A stretch of 64,000 bases of DNA from Amphibalanus amphitrite (taxonomy: Eukaryota; Arthropoda; Thecostraca; Balanomorpha; Balanidae), in contig NW_024881967.1 of NCBI RefSeq assembly GCF_019059575.1, forward strand, positions 186,001 to 250,000. The letters are read 5' to 3'. Under the pieces are notes generated by a model. The model ran no database searches. It was given only the letters and a program-made list of their open reading frames with translations, and was not told the DNA's origin. The position numbers and the translations under genes are program-made. Positions 19,751 to 32,817 of this stretch are shown in pieces (position 1 is the stretch's first letter; each line of letters begins with the position of its first letter).

Positions 19751-21156
19751 CCTGCCAGCTGCGGCGTGACCCGTGACACAGATCCCCCGGTCACCTGCAC
19801 GGGGCGGCTGCCGAGCACGCCGGCCGGCCGGCCGCGATCGATGCAGCTCAGGTGGTACGGCTGCTGCAGCTTTCCGAGCCGCCGCGCGACCCTCGTTCAT
19901 CGGTTAGCGGCCGGCTGACAGGCCGGTCGGCGGCTCACTCTTCTGGGAACACCTGCCAAACACGGCAGTGGCTGCGCGGCTCAGCCGGTCCTGGCGCGTT
20001 ATATAGGAGTGTTCCAGCGCTATGGGATTATGGTAAACGATCGCGTGCTGTCACTCCTCAACGCAGCCCGGGTAGCAATGTCTGCATCCCTTCCTGTGGC
20101 GCTACTATCAGTCAAGCCCGCCTGGGTGTCCCGAAGTGTAAGGCTACGATGCGCTGTCCACTTCGTGTCATTACTCACCGTCGGACAATCAAACGGTCGA
20201 CTTTATGTCGCCACAAGTAGGTGGATTACTCACGCCGTTTGGGACAGTGCCGAAACGGTCGGCTGGGCCGACTCATATGACACACCTTACGACCAAGGAC
20301 ATCGGCCCGGCAATAGTGCGACGGTCATACGGCGCTGGTACGGCGATGGTACAGCGTTGGTTATATACATACATATCGTACAGCGTTAATGCGGCGTTGG
20401 TATGGCAGTGATGTGGCGTTGGTACGGTGGTAGTAAAAGGTACAGGGACCCGCAGTTGCTACTGTACACATATATTACCAATTTAGAATTGCGCTATTAT
20501 TTGCTAAGTGCTGGCCATTGGAGAAAGGAAATGTAGCGCAAAGTATGAAGGAATAACACATGTTTGCTCCTAGCACGTATGTTTTGTGTAATTCCTCTTA
20601 CCGCAACAGATATTCTTCCAAAACTACAATCGTGCTATTTTTCCGCGCCGGTTGCCTCCCCAGAGCCCGTCCTTGGTATCGCCTATAGCTTCCGTTCCCG
20701 CTACGTGAATGAAAGTCACGTGACTACTACAGGTTTGCGCTCAGTACTAACACACCTAGCCCGAGGGCCGGTCCGTAGCGGGGAGGGGTAGGACGCCTGA
20801 GCTCCAGCGCAGTGGAGGTGGTGGTGGCCCGTATCATAAAGAGGCAGCCGTAAGCAGAACTACAATTGCCGCAGCATAAGATTATGATCAAGTTTTCTTT
20901 CAATGTATTGATTGACAAGAAAGTGCAATGTTTATCCGATATAATAAAACGGTGTGCAAGGCCTTGGAAGAAACATAAAACATATTCAGCAACGTATAAA
21001 TTTCTGATACAGGCCATGACCTTTCACCTTGCCTCCGGGGAGGACCGCTCAGGAAGCCACATACCGAACGAATCGAGGCCTCGCAGCGCGGCGGCAGAGG
21101 AGGTGGATAAACCATCGCCAGATCTTTCGATTACTTATGTTTCCAGAAGAAGGAGC

Positions 21157-21175
21157 GGGGGGGGGGGGGGGGGGG
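21157..21175. repeat. poly-G run (19 bases)
   Basis: Uninterrupted G run in a purine-rich block ending GGAGGGGGG. Confidence 0.9.
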
Positions 21176-21314
21176 TGGAGGGGGGCTATTTTCAACCCAC
21201 TCACCAATCCTTTCCTTATTAACTTATAGCTTACCGAAAAATGAAAAACAATGGTGGCCGTCACGAGATGTAGCGAAGAGTGCCTCAGCCACACCGGTTT
21301 TGAGTAAACTTTAA

Positions 21315-22318
21315 CCCGCGCACCGACGGGGGTCTGCGCCAACTTAGTACCGACGGGGGGGGGGGGGGCGGATGACCGCCCCCCCCCTGAGATCTCGAGA
21401 ACGAAGCAAGATAGCGACAAGCGGTAAACGGCATCGGATACGCACGGTCAAGATCTACAATTTTTACTAAGGTCATTTTCAGGTCAGGTCAAAGATGACG
21501 TCACAGGGGTCGAAAAAGTCAAAATGGCGGCGCTAAATATGGAGAGAGTTTTTCTCGAATAACTTTCGAATTAGTCAAGATAGGAACAAACTAAGGGCAT
21601 CATCGTGATCCTCTCGTCAATCCGCATCGAATGATATATATGTTGACCTCGAAAGGTCAAGGTCAAAGGTTGACCTCAGGTCACGTGACCTCGAGGTCAT
21701 CATGTATATCATTCGATGCGTCTTGACGAGCTGAACACAATGAGACCATCCAGGCGTCTGTATCTTGTTCCTGTACGGAGTTATTGGCCAAAAACCTTTG
21801 GTGACCTTTGATGACGTCACATGACCTCACAGCTGCCCAACAGCAAAACAGACCTCAAGGTAGTGAAGGTTGATCGTATATGAAGTCATGTATGGTATAT
21901 GGGGCCATTCCGACCCGTTTTAGTGGTAAAAACAGGGAGTTGATTTTTCCCCCATTGACTTATAATGGGGAGGTCGCGAAATTGACCTGACGTTAGGTCA
22001 CCGATATCAAAATTCCGAGATATACAAATTGTAGCTACTAATGACCTAATAACATCCTGCGACTTTCAAAGGCCTCCGACATCTACTGTAGCTCTGGCAC
22101 GGTGACAAAGTTGCAAAAAAGTGACTTGAGGTTGGGTCATTCAAAGTGACCTGGTGACCTGACCTTGAAAGGTAGGAGGTTCAAACTTGCACACCATGTG
22201 TAAAATTGATAAGGGAATAGTCATACCAAATTTCGCGGCGCTACGCGCCGCGGTTTTCCCGCTATTTGCGAAAAACCTCAGGGGGGGCGGATATCCGCCC
22301 CCCCCGTCGGTGCGCGGG
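21315..22318. mobile_element. AGGTCA-rich piggyBac-like MITE, family 2, intact copy
   Basis: TTAA flanks both ends (21311-21314 and 22319-22322). The termini CCCGCGCACCGACGGGG are perfect inverted repeats. The left end is partly duplicated, with ACCGACGGGG repeated from about 21347. The 1004-bp interior holds many AGGTCA/TGACCT half-sites, an internal ATCGAATGATATATATG / ATATCATTCGATGCG inverted pair and GACTTATAATGGGGAGG. There is no coding frame. Confidence 0.88.
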
Positions 22319-22752
22319 TTAAGCATTGGAATTCAGGCCAGTGATCCTGAAGCATTATTTTATTTTTGTCGTGCATAAGCTGGGATGACGTGGTCCAAGT
22401 TAATTGCGAAGAAACGGTTTTAGTTTCAGAACGTTTATGAGGCTAGTCGCGCCAAATAGTATACGTTTGTTGTAAAATGTCAAATAGCATGTTGACGTGC
22501 TATCCAGATGATGGAGTTTATTTGACACAAGAAGTCAAAAAGTGGCATCGTTAGTCATCCTGCATACCTATAAATCGATTCGTCACCTTGGTTCGAGCTC
22601 AATAGTTCTTTTCGCGGATGATCGGTTTCGTTTTCTTTTATTTGGGGGGGGGGGCAGTTTATGAGCCAGTAACCACCCTCCCCAGCCCCCAAACAACCAT
22701 TGTTGACAAATACTGTGATGGCCTAAAAAAATGCCCTCAATTGTGTAACGTA

Positions 22753-23616
22753 GGGAAGAATGAGGTAAGTTGAGCCGCTTTTGTTTTTCGTAAGCTACAG
22801 GCTAACTTACTGATCATTTTTCTGGTTTACGAGTTGGACGGACAGAGTGGTCATTGCGCATGTAATGGTGGCCAGAAATGTTTCATACCGCTTATTTTTG
22901 TACTGAAAGGCTACGTCAAAAATCATCTGGCACGTTGCTCATCCTACCCCATGGGCGGGGTAAGTTGAGACACGTCGTGGGGAAAGTTGAGCATGGAAGG
23001 AAAAAGAGATCCTCTTCTTTTCCCGGGCGCGGCGAAGAGTGGGCTCTTTTATTTACTCCATGACATACATACTTATGGCAAAGTTTTTTCCTCCATCAAA
23101 AAGTGACTGTTTTAAGCTTTCCAATAACTCGTCAAGTTTTCTATCACGAAAGAAATCATTTTATCCTTCAGATAATCTGCAAATCACTTACAACTTGTGT
23201 AATCAACAAAGAAAAATAATTTCCTACCATTTTTATTCAGCAGATACAAGCGCAGCTCAGTTTGGTTTTCGACAGCGGAGACAACAATGGCTTATCCGGA
23301 TCATCTTCCCCCAGGTGAAAATGGCTCATCTTGCCCCACCCGTGGCCATTTTCGATTAATGACACCCGCTAAGGAAAATAACCATGCAACGCAGATAACA
23401 ACCATCTCATTTTAAAGGCAAAACATGTCTTAGTTATCAGGGGCGATACCACATGTTACCGGGTGCTGAGCGTGAGGAACGTTGCCGTCTCACGTGAAAG
23501 ACTACAGCATCGTAAGCGAACGGCACATGGAAGCTCAAGTCAATCAGCGCCATAGGAGCTGAGAAACATGGGGTGGCTAAACTTGCCCCTTGGCTCATCT
23601 ATACCTCACTCTCCCT
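22753..23616. mobile_element. TA-flanked inverted-repeat element with GTAAGTTGAG repeats
   Basis: The ends GGGAAGAATGAGGTAAG and, inverted, AGGGAGAGTGAGGTATAG are imperfect inverted repeats next to TA (22751-22752, 23617-23618). GGTAAGTTGAG or a close variant recurs near 22774, 22959 and 22982 and inverted near 23568-23586. This suggests transposase-binding subterminal repeats of a Tc1/mariner-type MITE. No coding frame is visible. Confidence 0.65.
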
Positions 23617-24090
23617 TATTTGGGGCTCGCAACCTTGATTCGTTAGAGTTATTTGTCTGTTCATCATAAAAGCTGTCAAATTTGCCGTATCATTAAACTT
23701 TTATTGAGTTTGTATTTCACACTTATCTAAAATGAACAATTTTGTCACTGGCTTCTTTTATGAATGGAATTGGATGGTCGCATGTATGAACGAATGAAAG
23801 CTCCATTTGAGCATCAGCTGAAATCAATCCTAAAATTCACATCACCCTCCAGTCTGCAACGAAAAGGTTTAAAAACCAGTGCAAGTTAGGTGCAGTTTCT
23901 AATCTATGCCGTTTTTATTAAATGTCTCATAGTTAAATTAATCTTGAGCCGCTTCTCTCACGATTCATTTTATGTGTTGCTTACATTGTTCAAGAAGTTA
24001 TATTATTCGAGCTCGTTGGTCTTAAAAACTGCTATCGAAGTAAATTAAAGTGTTTCGGGCTTCGGCACTTAAAAAGCAATCGATATTTAA

Positions 24091-25084
24091 CCCTCACCTA
24101 TTTAGGCATTTCTTTTCAACGTCGTACATGTAGCGGAGGGGCGTAGAAACCCTCAGCCATTCGGCCCTTGATAAAAAGAGCCAGAGCTTCGCTGAAAAAT
24201 AAAAAAGAGCGTGCTGCTCGTGACGAGAGAAATCCGATGATTTGAGGGTTCTGGTCATCGCTGACGAGAAAAAGCCAATTATTTTTATGTCCTGGTCAAT
24301 GCTGAGATCCTAGGTCACTGGTTGACCTCCCAGATCAGGTTAATAACCCAAAAGCACGGAAATTGGGTCCTGCTAGAATTTCTACAAGTGAAGTTTGCTG
24401 GGACTTGGCTTGCTTCTGACTCCGAATTTGCACTTGCTTTGATCAAAGATGATGTATCAAAGCATTTGGGGTAGGACGGGTCACGCCAGATCACCCATTA
24501 GGCGTTCTGCCGGCTATATAGAATGTTAACCAGCACTTACAGCCTGGCAACATATTGCATAGGCACTATAACTGATACTTAAGTATGCCTAGTTTTCAAA
24601 TGCTAAAATGGGTGCTAAATTTCAAACCAACACTTCCTAAAAACCACAGTAAAAAGGTGTAAATTTAAGGAAGTTAGCCGAGATCATTTCAAGTAAATGA
24701 CCTTAACCTGAGTTTCACGTGACCTTGGCACCCACAACAATTAATGAGACAAACATTAGATAGTATATTTCACATGTTGTCACGTTGCTAATCACGAAAC
24801 GACTATGGAAACACACAGAAGATGTGCGCTGACTTTCAATTGCTATTCTGGCCTGACATGATCTTGAGAAAAATAATCACAGGTTAAAGGTAATTTGGTT
24901 CAGGGATTTAAAATTCTCAGACAAGATGCAAAAATGATGAGGGCTATTTAATTTTCCGGGAAGTTGTAAAATTGATTAACTCCAGGGCACCAAAGAATCG
25001 TCGCAATCCTTCGCTTTGCCGCGATTTATTGGTGTAAAACAGCGGGCGCGGTCTACTTACCTCTACTTATATGTGTGGTGAGGG
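24091..25084. mobile_element. piggyBac-like MITE, family 1, diverged inverted copy
   Basis: Left flank TTAA (24087-24090) followed by CCCTCACC. Right end GGTGAGGG followed by CTAA, a mutated TTAA. The interior follows the intact copy 6674-7571 in reverse: CCCTTGATAAAAAGAGCCAGAGCTTCGC, the guanosine/TGACC blocks and CACGTGACCTTGGCACCCAC. Much more diverged than the other two copies. Confidence 0.75.
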
Positions 25085-25139
25085 CTAATATTCATTTTAT
25101 CTGTGTTGATGAATGTGCAACAACTTCTATATGAACTGA

Positions 25140-25262
25140 AACCAGTCCATATGAGTATGTTTTTGTCACGGAAAATGACAATATAAAAAACAATGCGAAT
25201 AAAACCAAACGTTTCGGACAACAACGTGCCTTCGTCAGTGGAGAAAAATAAGTGTAAAGGTT
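25140..25262 (-). mobile_element. Penelope-like 3' end, left (inverted) copy
   Basis: On the minus strand CCACTGACGAAGGCACGTTG...CCGAAACGTTTGG is the typical Penelope-like 3' motif. It is inverted relative to a related copy at 26648-26725, and a piggyBac-like element lies between them. Confidence 0.65.
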
Positions 25263-25381
25263 TAACATCGATGAGAACTAAATGCGGCACCGTCTCGGTC
25301 TGGCCAGCCGGGTTGCCGATAAAATACACAAATGTTTATAAGCTTCCATGATGTGCTTAAGAAACTGCTGAAAATATATCT

Positions 25382-26570
25382 CCCGCGCCCTGGTGTGGGT
25401 CTGAGCCACCTTCGCCCTGGTGGGGGGGGGGGGGGCCAAAATGACCCCCCCCGTCTAACTCGAAAACGAAGAGGGCTAGGAAGACGCGGAAAAAAGCAAA
25501 CGAAAGCCCATAACAAGTACGTTCGAAAGTATTTCGGTCATTTTTTCGCTAAGGTCAATATTGAGGTCGCTAGAGGTCATCATAGGTCAAATTTCAGTGT
25601 TTTCGGTGTTGCCGGACATATTCCGCTGTAGCTCGGAAACTAGAAGAGCTAGAGAGCCGCGGAAAAAAGCAATCGATAGCTCTTTTCAAGCTCTTTCGCC
25701 AAGGTTCGTCAGATTTGACCTCAGCTCAACGGTTTGGCCTACAGAGGTCATGCAAGGTCAACTTGGCAAATTTTGTTGAAAATGTTTTTAACTATAGCAT
25801 GCATTCACGAGAAAATAGAGAAACGATTCATGCACCATCGTGCTTGGCTCGTCGAGACGCGTCGAATGATATATAGCTTGACCTCGAAAGGTCATTTTGA
25901 AAATTTGACCTCAGGTCAAGGTCATGACCTTACCGAAATAGGTCATGCTGCATATCATTCGATCCGCATTGACGAGACAAACACGATAAACGTCGAACGG
26001 AGTCTCTATCTCTATTCAATAACAAGTAAGTGCAGAAAAACCGCTGGTGACCTCTGGTGACCAGGGAGATGACCTAGCGTGACCTCAGCGAGGTCACAAG
26101 CAAATGGTTTCACATGGGCTGTGATTTGCTGACCCAAGACACTTCAATAACGAAATATAGGATCAATCACGCCCGATTTAGCTGAAAAACAACTACTTTT
26201 CGATTCTCCCATTGACTTATAATGGGGAGCAGCGATGACCTGACCTGACCTTAGGTCACATTTATAAAAAATCCGAGATAGCCATTTTGTAGAGCTGGGT
26301 GACATCTTCAAGTACTGTAAATTTTACATCGATCGGATAAAAGCTGTGCCTTTGAGAGAGCTTTGAACTTTTTTAGAGGTGGTGTCAGTTTTGGTGACCT
26401 TGTGACCTGACCTGACCTGACCCGAACCCCCCAAAACAGGACATGATGTAAAAATGTTGAATAAACAGCTATACAAAGTTTCAGGGCGCTAACTCAAGTG
26501 GTTTCTGAGTTATCGCTGAAAAACCACAGGGGGGGGGGGCCAAAATGGCCCCCCCCCACCAGGGCGAAGG
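25382..26570. mobile_element. AGGTCA-rich piggyBac-like MITE, family 2, copy between Penelope-like ends
   Basis: The right end GGGCGAAGG is followed by TTAA (26571-26574). The inverted left match CCTTCGCCCTGGTGGGG begins at 25409, inside a partly duplicated left end starting CCCGCGCCCTGG at 25382. The left TTAA is lost. The interior shares CGAGACGCGTCGAATG, ATATCATTCGATCCGC and CATTGACTTATAATGGGG with the 21315 copy. Long G/C runs mark both ends. Confidence 0.75.
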
Positions 26571-26647
26571 TTAAAAAATAAAGATAACTACTTCATCGAT
26601 GTTATCGAAAGAAAACATGCATGCCTAATTACTCATTTCTTGCCACT

Positions 26648-26725
26648 GACGGAGGCACTTTTTTGTGCGAAACGTCTGGTTTTATTCGTATTGTTATATT
26701 GTTATTGTATTGTCATTCCCTGTGA
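26648..26725 (+). mobile_element. Penelope-like 3' end, right copy
   Basis: CCACTGACGGAGGCAC...GCGAAACGTCTGG followed by TTTTATTCGTATTGTT matches the inverted copy at 25140-25262 over about 75 bp. Confidence 0.65.
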
Positions 26726-27779
26726 GAAAAAAAGGATAACTCTTCAGTTAGTAACCATGACAGCGAAACGGCTTATTGTAACACAATTCACTGTGTATAC
26801 GAAACCTATAAGTCCCTAAAATAATTCTATATACAACTTTTAAAAAGATACAGCTTATACAGCGTGGGCATACAATTTTTTCTGCATTAAGATAATATTA
26901 ATTTATCTCCACAGAATATGGTAAATTAGTGCTGCTGAAGTTCGCTTTCGAAGCGTCTCCTCCAGACATTCCACAGCTCTCGTGCCATTTTGGATCACGG
27001 AACATGGCTGGGCGCAGGACACGTCAGGTCGTCTGCGAGCTTGGACGGACCACGTGACCACCTCCTCCACTCCCCCTCACTCCCGTCCCCTTCCCCAGCA
27101 GGGCGTCCGATCTAACCGCGCCCCAGGCAGTCGGCTCGGTCCGACCCTCCCCATGGTCGAGCCACGGCCCGGTGCCGCCTGAGTTTGTGCCGGGTGCAAA
27201 ACTGGAGCAGTAACTAGCGCCGGAACTAGTAGTCAGCACGACCATCGTTAGATGGCAGGAGTAAATGGAATAAGCGGTTCCAGGTTTCAGAAGGAATGGG
27301 GCAGGAAAAAGCGCTGAAAACAATGTTTTGCTGATATAGCCATAAAAAGTTCACTGAATTAGGAGAGCAGCACATCAGTTTAAAGCCCTTCAGATGGTGG
27401 TTTTAATAAGCACACAATCATTTCCCAATTCGCCTCCAATGGTGTCACAGGCCAAGAATACGCTGAAATACTAGTGTGTACAGAAGCAACTGCGGGTCCC
27501 TGTACGACGGTCATAGGGTGGTGGGACGGCAATGCCATCGTCCATCGCTCCGCTCTCTCGCCACGCCATACGGCCGAATAAGTCACAGCGGCGCTGTCGC
27601 CGAATTCGGGGACGGAATGCGGCCCACCCAGTGGGCTGAGCAGCGGCTGCGGAGACTGGAGACGCCTGCCAGCTGGTGAGACGGCTCCGGTTCTCAGCGC
27701 GGCCGGCCGGCCAACGCCCCACGGGTGTCCGGGTGTCCGGGCTGCCGGGGCGACCGCCCGCGCCGCACTCGCTGTGCCT

Positions 27780-27799
27780 GTGTGTGTGTGTGTGTGTGT

Positions 27800-27861
<62 letters not shown>
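27780..27861. repeat. compound TG/CT microsatellite
   Basis: (TG)10 at 27780-27799 followed by about 29 CT units at 27803-27861, then a pyrimidine-rich tail to 27915. Confidence 0.97.
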
Positions 27862-27864
<3 letters not shown>

Positions 27865-27934
27865 CTCTGTCTCTCTCGGTTTCTTTCCCGCTCTCTTCTC
27901 GTTCTCCTCGTTCGCTCACTCACGGCTCACAGTC

Positions 27935-28136
27935 AGTCACTGCTCAGTCATCGCTTGGTGCTCAGTCACTGTTCAGTGCTCGGTCACTGTTTGATGCTCG
28001 GTCACTGCTCGATACTGTTCAGTCACTGCTCGGTCACTTCTCGCTGCTCGATCACTGCTCAGTCACTGTTCAGTGGTCGGTCACTGCTCGGTCACTGCCC
28101 GGGTTCTCTGTCACTGCTCGGTCACTGCTCTATCAC
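27935..28136. repeat. degenerate tandem repeat of CGGTCACTGCT
   Basis: About 15 imperfect 10-13-base units centred on CAGTCACTG / CGGTCACTG. Confidence 0.85.
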
Positions 28137-28823
28137 AGCGCCCGCGGCAGTGACCGGTCGGTCAGCGGCCGCCCAGCAGTGACCCCGATCGATGGCCGGC
28201 TCTGGGAGCGCCAGCCGGCGTTTCTCCAGCCACAACAGTTCGTGGAAGGAGCCGCGCCGACCATTAGTGGTCGGTGCCGCTCCATTCATTCTCAGCTGCA
28301 CCGCTGGGGCACCCTCAGATGAAGCTCTAATTGGAGCTGAATCCACGGCAAAGGGGTTGCGGACGTGTGGATTGGACTGGCCTTGGTTTGTCAGGTGTCA
28401 GCTAGGGTTGGTGCTTGACACTGCATTTCTATGCGAATTGCGTGTTTGCTATTTAGTATTTATGTCTCTTTGAGCCGCCAGTGCTGCTATTTTGGACTTT
28501 GAGAGGCGTGCCAGTTTGTAGCATGTATGCGAGTGTAAAATCGAAAGGTGTTGTGACGATGCAAATTTTAGTAAGATACAACTCCTTGTTAAACCGAGTT
28601 GCTGTATGCTCGGTGTTGAAGGCAGCATTCTTGATGACAAGATAGCGCAGAACCCTCGCCCTGCATTGTGCTGGCTTTATCGTTCCACGACTGAATTTGT
28701 AATACAGCCATGGTCCATAACTGACATGACCCTTGCGCGTCGGCGACCCCTCCCACCGGTCAATGCGCCCCTGCGTGAACCGCCCACCGCCCGGTCCGAC
28801 CCCGCCCCGCCCCTCCCGCCCCT

Positions 28824-28824
28824 C

Positions 28825-28855
<31 letters not shown>

Positions 28856-29037
28856 GGCGGCGGCGCTGGCTCAGTGCCAGACGGCGGCGGCGGCCATCGC
28901 GGCCCGGTGGCACGCCGTCTGTCGGGGGCACCAACCCCCGGCGGCGGCACCGCGAGGTCGGACGACCGGTGACGTCACCGCCGCCGCCGCCGCCGCCGTA
29001 TTGATCTGGCCGCTGCCGCCGCCGCCGCCGCCGCCGC
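28824..29037. repeat. CGG/CCG trinucleotide arrays
   Basis: Pure (CCG)n passing into (CGG)n around 28826-28866, then further CCG runs at 28978-28999 and 29014-29037. Other such arrays lie at 29500-29526, 31226-31263, 39196-39217 and 60538-60567. They make long low-complexity frames that are not genes. Confidence 0.9.
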
Positions 29038-29496
29038 TTCCGGGCGTCGCGCCACCGTGCGCGTGTGTGTGCGTGCCGCCGTCGCCGCCGCCGGTCGATC
29101 CGACGCGTCGAGACGACGGGGCGGGGTCGAGCGGCGGCGCAGCGGGGGCGGGGCGGGGCGGCCGACCGGCGCCGGCCGCCCGCCTGCTGAACTTGGGGCT
29201 GTGAACTTGACGCGGAGCTCGATCGATACGGACAACGACCTGGCCTGGCAGAGGCGTGCGCGCGCGCGCCGTCCTAGAGCGGCGCCTCTGCGACCTTACT
29301 GATGGAGGAGGTCACTGCCGAGCGGGTATCCTTGCCTCACATTACCCGTTCAGCGCCTATTCTCTTTACAAAATTGTAGGAAGGCTGCCTCTCTTTGTCG
29401 ACTTCCCCACCATCGGAGCCGGTGACGCTGCGCGATCTCTCCCATTCACGGCCGCACCAGCCGCCCGCCGGTCGATACCTCCTGCACACACAGCGA

Positions 29497-29527
<31 letters not shown>

Positions 29528-31225
29528 GACCGGCCGCAGCCAAGGCCAGCCAGCGCGGCCGGCCCCCGCCGCCGCCGCCGCACGCCGCGCCGTCCAGCCA
29601 AGAGCTATTTCGGAGCGTTCCACGAAGCGGTCTTCACCGGGAGCGGGTTGGCCGCCGGTCTCGGCGTTCCGCGGCTCGGCACGGCATGGCACGGCACGAC
29701 GCGCCGGTGGCACCGGCGGCCCGGTGCCGCGCGGCGTTGGCGGCGATTTTTTGGTGGCGCGCCCGGCAGCCGGGCGGCGCTCAGTGGAGTAAAAACGGCC
29801 GCTGGCAGCTGATTGTGCGCCAGTCGAGGTCGGCGGCCGGCAAAAACCGACCGTCACTCGGCCTGAAGGGCGGGGCGGCCGCCGCGCCGCCGCCGCCGAA
29901 CTGGGCCACAGGCGCGCTCAGGCGCCAGCTGAGGAGGGCCAGAGGCGCGATCAGGCAGTGGAAAAGGGTGGGCTGCAGTGAGGCTGAGCGTTATGTGACG
30001 CTGACAAGGCTGACAGATGTTCTGTTGGATATTTCTTTTATTATCCATAACCGTTCTTTGTGCATGAGTCTACACACAATCTGCCACCTGAGTCTACACA
30101 CAATCCTTTGTTACCGTCACACATGGCAGCAGACCGAGCAACCCAGCTACCGTGGAATGAGAGCGTCTGTGACGCTGGCGTCCTCTCCGGAGGACAGGAG
30201 TGTGGTCGGCGGCGTGCGACGGGCATTCCGCTGAATCGAGTAATAATCGGGCGACAGCTCGACACCACCCTATTGGGAAGTAGCAGTCTGGGCGCAGCAG
30301 AACTCCGTGACAGCGCGAGAGAGATATGACAGGCCGGGGATGGGGACAGGGCGGCGGCTGTGGACACGAATGGGCTGCGCAATGATGTCCAGCGGGGAGT
30401 GGTGTCCTGACACAGCTATAAGCAGCTATTTTGATTTTATAAACCGAGACAAGTCTGGTGACCACAACGCGGATGCGCTTATGCTCGCTCAGGCGGCGCA
30501 GGTGTCGCCAGCAGATCCCTCAAGCACGCTTCAGGCAGTGTTTGGCTAGACAATATGACGCTTAGCCTCTCAGCCTTCAGTCGTGCAGCGTTAAGTTCAG
30601 CCACATTGTCTGGATCAGTGCCACAAAACAGAAAGACGTCAACCGCAATCAGCTTTTGACCCGGACATTCTACCACGGAAGCTGAATAGAGGATCGCCAG
30701 CTCGAAACTTTGACCACTCTCAGCGTGGCGGTCCGTGCCTGTGGCGTTATACCCGGAAGGCTGAATCCTTGGGGACTCAAATCAACAGAGTCTGGTGTGC
30801 TGAGCGACTCCTGGAACTGGCCTGCCGCTCGCCTGGGAGCTTTTGGACGTTCCGAGAGCTGGTGGACGGTGCCGCGCCTGCATCGACGACTGTCAGTGAA
30901 CTGACAGCGACGTGAATTATGCATGACGTCTGCCGCTAGCTGACGGCGCTTTCCTAAGAACTGACCCGCTCCATTCGGTGCCGAACCGAATGTCTGCCCA
31001 TAACTCGGGCCGGCTCCGACGGGTCCGGCGGCAGCGCCGGCTCTTGCTGACCTCGTCTGGCTCGTGCGGCTTAGCCCAGCTTCTGGGGGCTGAGCCCTGT
31101 TTGGGCGCCAGCTCCCGGCTCCGTCTGGGTCGCGGCGGGCCGACTCGACTCGGCCGAGGCCGGGTTTCTTCGGCTTCTCTCCGCCTCCACATCTGAGCGA
31201 GGCGCCGTCCGTCTCCAGCCGCCGT

Positions 31226-31230
31226 CGACG

Positions 31231-31263
<33 letters not shown>
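31226..31263. repeat. (GGC)n array
   Basis: About 12 uninterrupted CGG units. Confidence 0.9.
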
Positions 31264-31267
<4 letters not shown>

Positions 31268-32817
31268 GGGATGCAAATCAGCCGGTTCGAGCGGCGGCCT
31301 TCGCCGGCGCTACGGGCGGGGTGGCAGCCGCCGAGCGGCGACCGGCAGACGCCGCGGGCCGCGCCGCCGCCGCGCCGGTGGGTGGCTCGCCGTCTCGCCG
31401 ACCGGCCGTCTCGGCACGCAGGTTCCGGTGGAGCCGGTTTGCGTGCGTCGCCCTGTCTGGCGGCGCCGTCCAACAGAAGGCGTCCCGGTTGGCATGTTTA
31501 TACGCTGCGGTTTGCCGCCCGTCTGCCGAATGGCGCCCGCCCTGTCTGTGCACGCCGTGCCGCCCCCGCGCGTGGATCCTATCTCCACTTCTGAGGATGT
31601 GTGCAGACTGCATAGTGACTCGGTGCAAAACGCCGCTTGGCGTGTGCTGGTTCTGAATTCCAGCAGATGGATGTCAAGTGTTTGGTTTAAATTCGTGACT
31701 TACTTTGTTCTCATCGACTGAATGTATTTACTGACTCAGTTATTGGGGGTATAAAATGGTTATCAGCTGTTATTTGGGGCTTGTTGGTGCACCCCTAGGC
31801 GTGCAGCAGTATGTTCCATCATAATGTATTAAGTCTAATGTTAGAATACCCGTTTCAAAAATACTGATTTGGGACGGCGTGTGTGACTTGGCTGTTGGAT
31901 GGTAACACAGTGGCGGCCGCGGGGTGCTGTGCTAAGTGCTAACCCACCCTCGCCGTTGGGCGTCTGCAGTGGCGGGGTTAGCGGGTCCATCAGTTCCCAC
32001 GTCCGGTTATGAGGCCGACACAGCCTGATGTCGGCGCGGGCCGATAGAACTGTGAGGCGACTGCCGCTACCGCATAGTACGCTCGCCCTCCGCCCGCGCC
32101 GCCCCCACTCGCTCGGATAGGCGTCGGCGCGGTCCGCGCAGTGCGCGATAACTGTTACCAGGCGCTCAGCTCTGAGCGATGAGTGACGCGCTGTAGGCGC
32201 AGTCACGGCCCGGGCGGCTGACTCGCCCCTCGCAGAGCGTAGAATGGGACTCTTGCTGAGGCTGATCGGAAATCAGGCTCACGGCCTGTGGCCAGCTTTC
32301 ACGTGATGCGGTGGCGGCGTGGCGGCCTTGGGTATCACGGCCCGGGAGCTGGCCGAGTCGTGGGGTTCAGCCGGTCCCTGTGGTCGCCGCCGCCTGCCTC
32401 TCGAGTCCGCAGCGCCTGGCGGCCAGCCTTGTTTGGAAATCAGATACCGAGTGCAGCACCAGCCGAGCGAAAGCTCGCCTCAGCCCGTGTGAAGCCGGCG
32501 ATTATTTATTTAAACTTGCATGTGACTCTTTGAGGGGGTTAATGCAACATGTCGAGATAACCTCCAGATTATCGTTCGAAAGGGACCTGGAGGCCTGATT
32601 AAAACAAATGTTACATTTTTATGCGCTCAGTTTTACGATAATTCAGTGAATTTCCACACAGTGATTCTCAGAACCTGGTTTCTAATAAAACCACCGGCAA
32701 GTAACACGTTCGCATTGGCATGCTTTCATGCAGGCATGAAGCTGTTTGTGGCTGGCACTTTGAGCAGTGAGCGGGTGTAGAGGTAGGGTTGTGGCTGCTC
32801 ATTGGCTGGTATATGGT

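Noticed and set aside
27450..27920. Possible coding gene on the minus strand (179 residues)
   Set aside because: The N-terminal half is pure (ER)n from the CT tract and the rest is unrecognised.
27676..28322. Frames reading long (SL)n, (ER)n or (CV)n
   Set aside because: Translations of the TG and CT microsatellites.
28606..31628. Several long frames on both strands rich in Ala, Arg, Pro and Gly
   Set aside because: They are products of CGG/CCG arrays and CpG-rich sequence without stops. No domain, no splice context, and frames on opposite strands are equally open.
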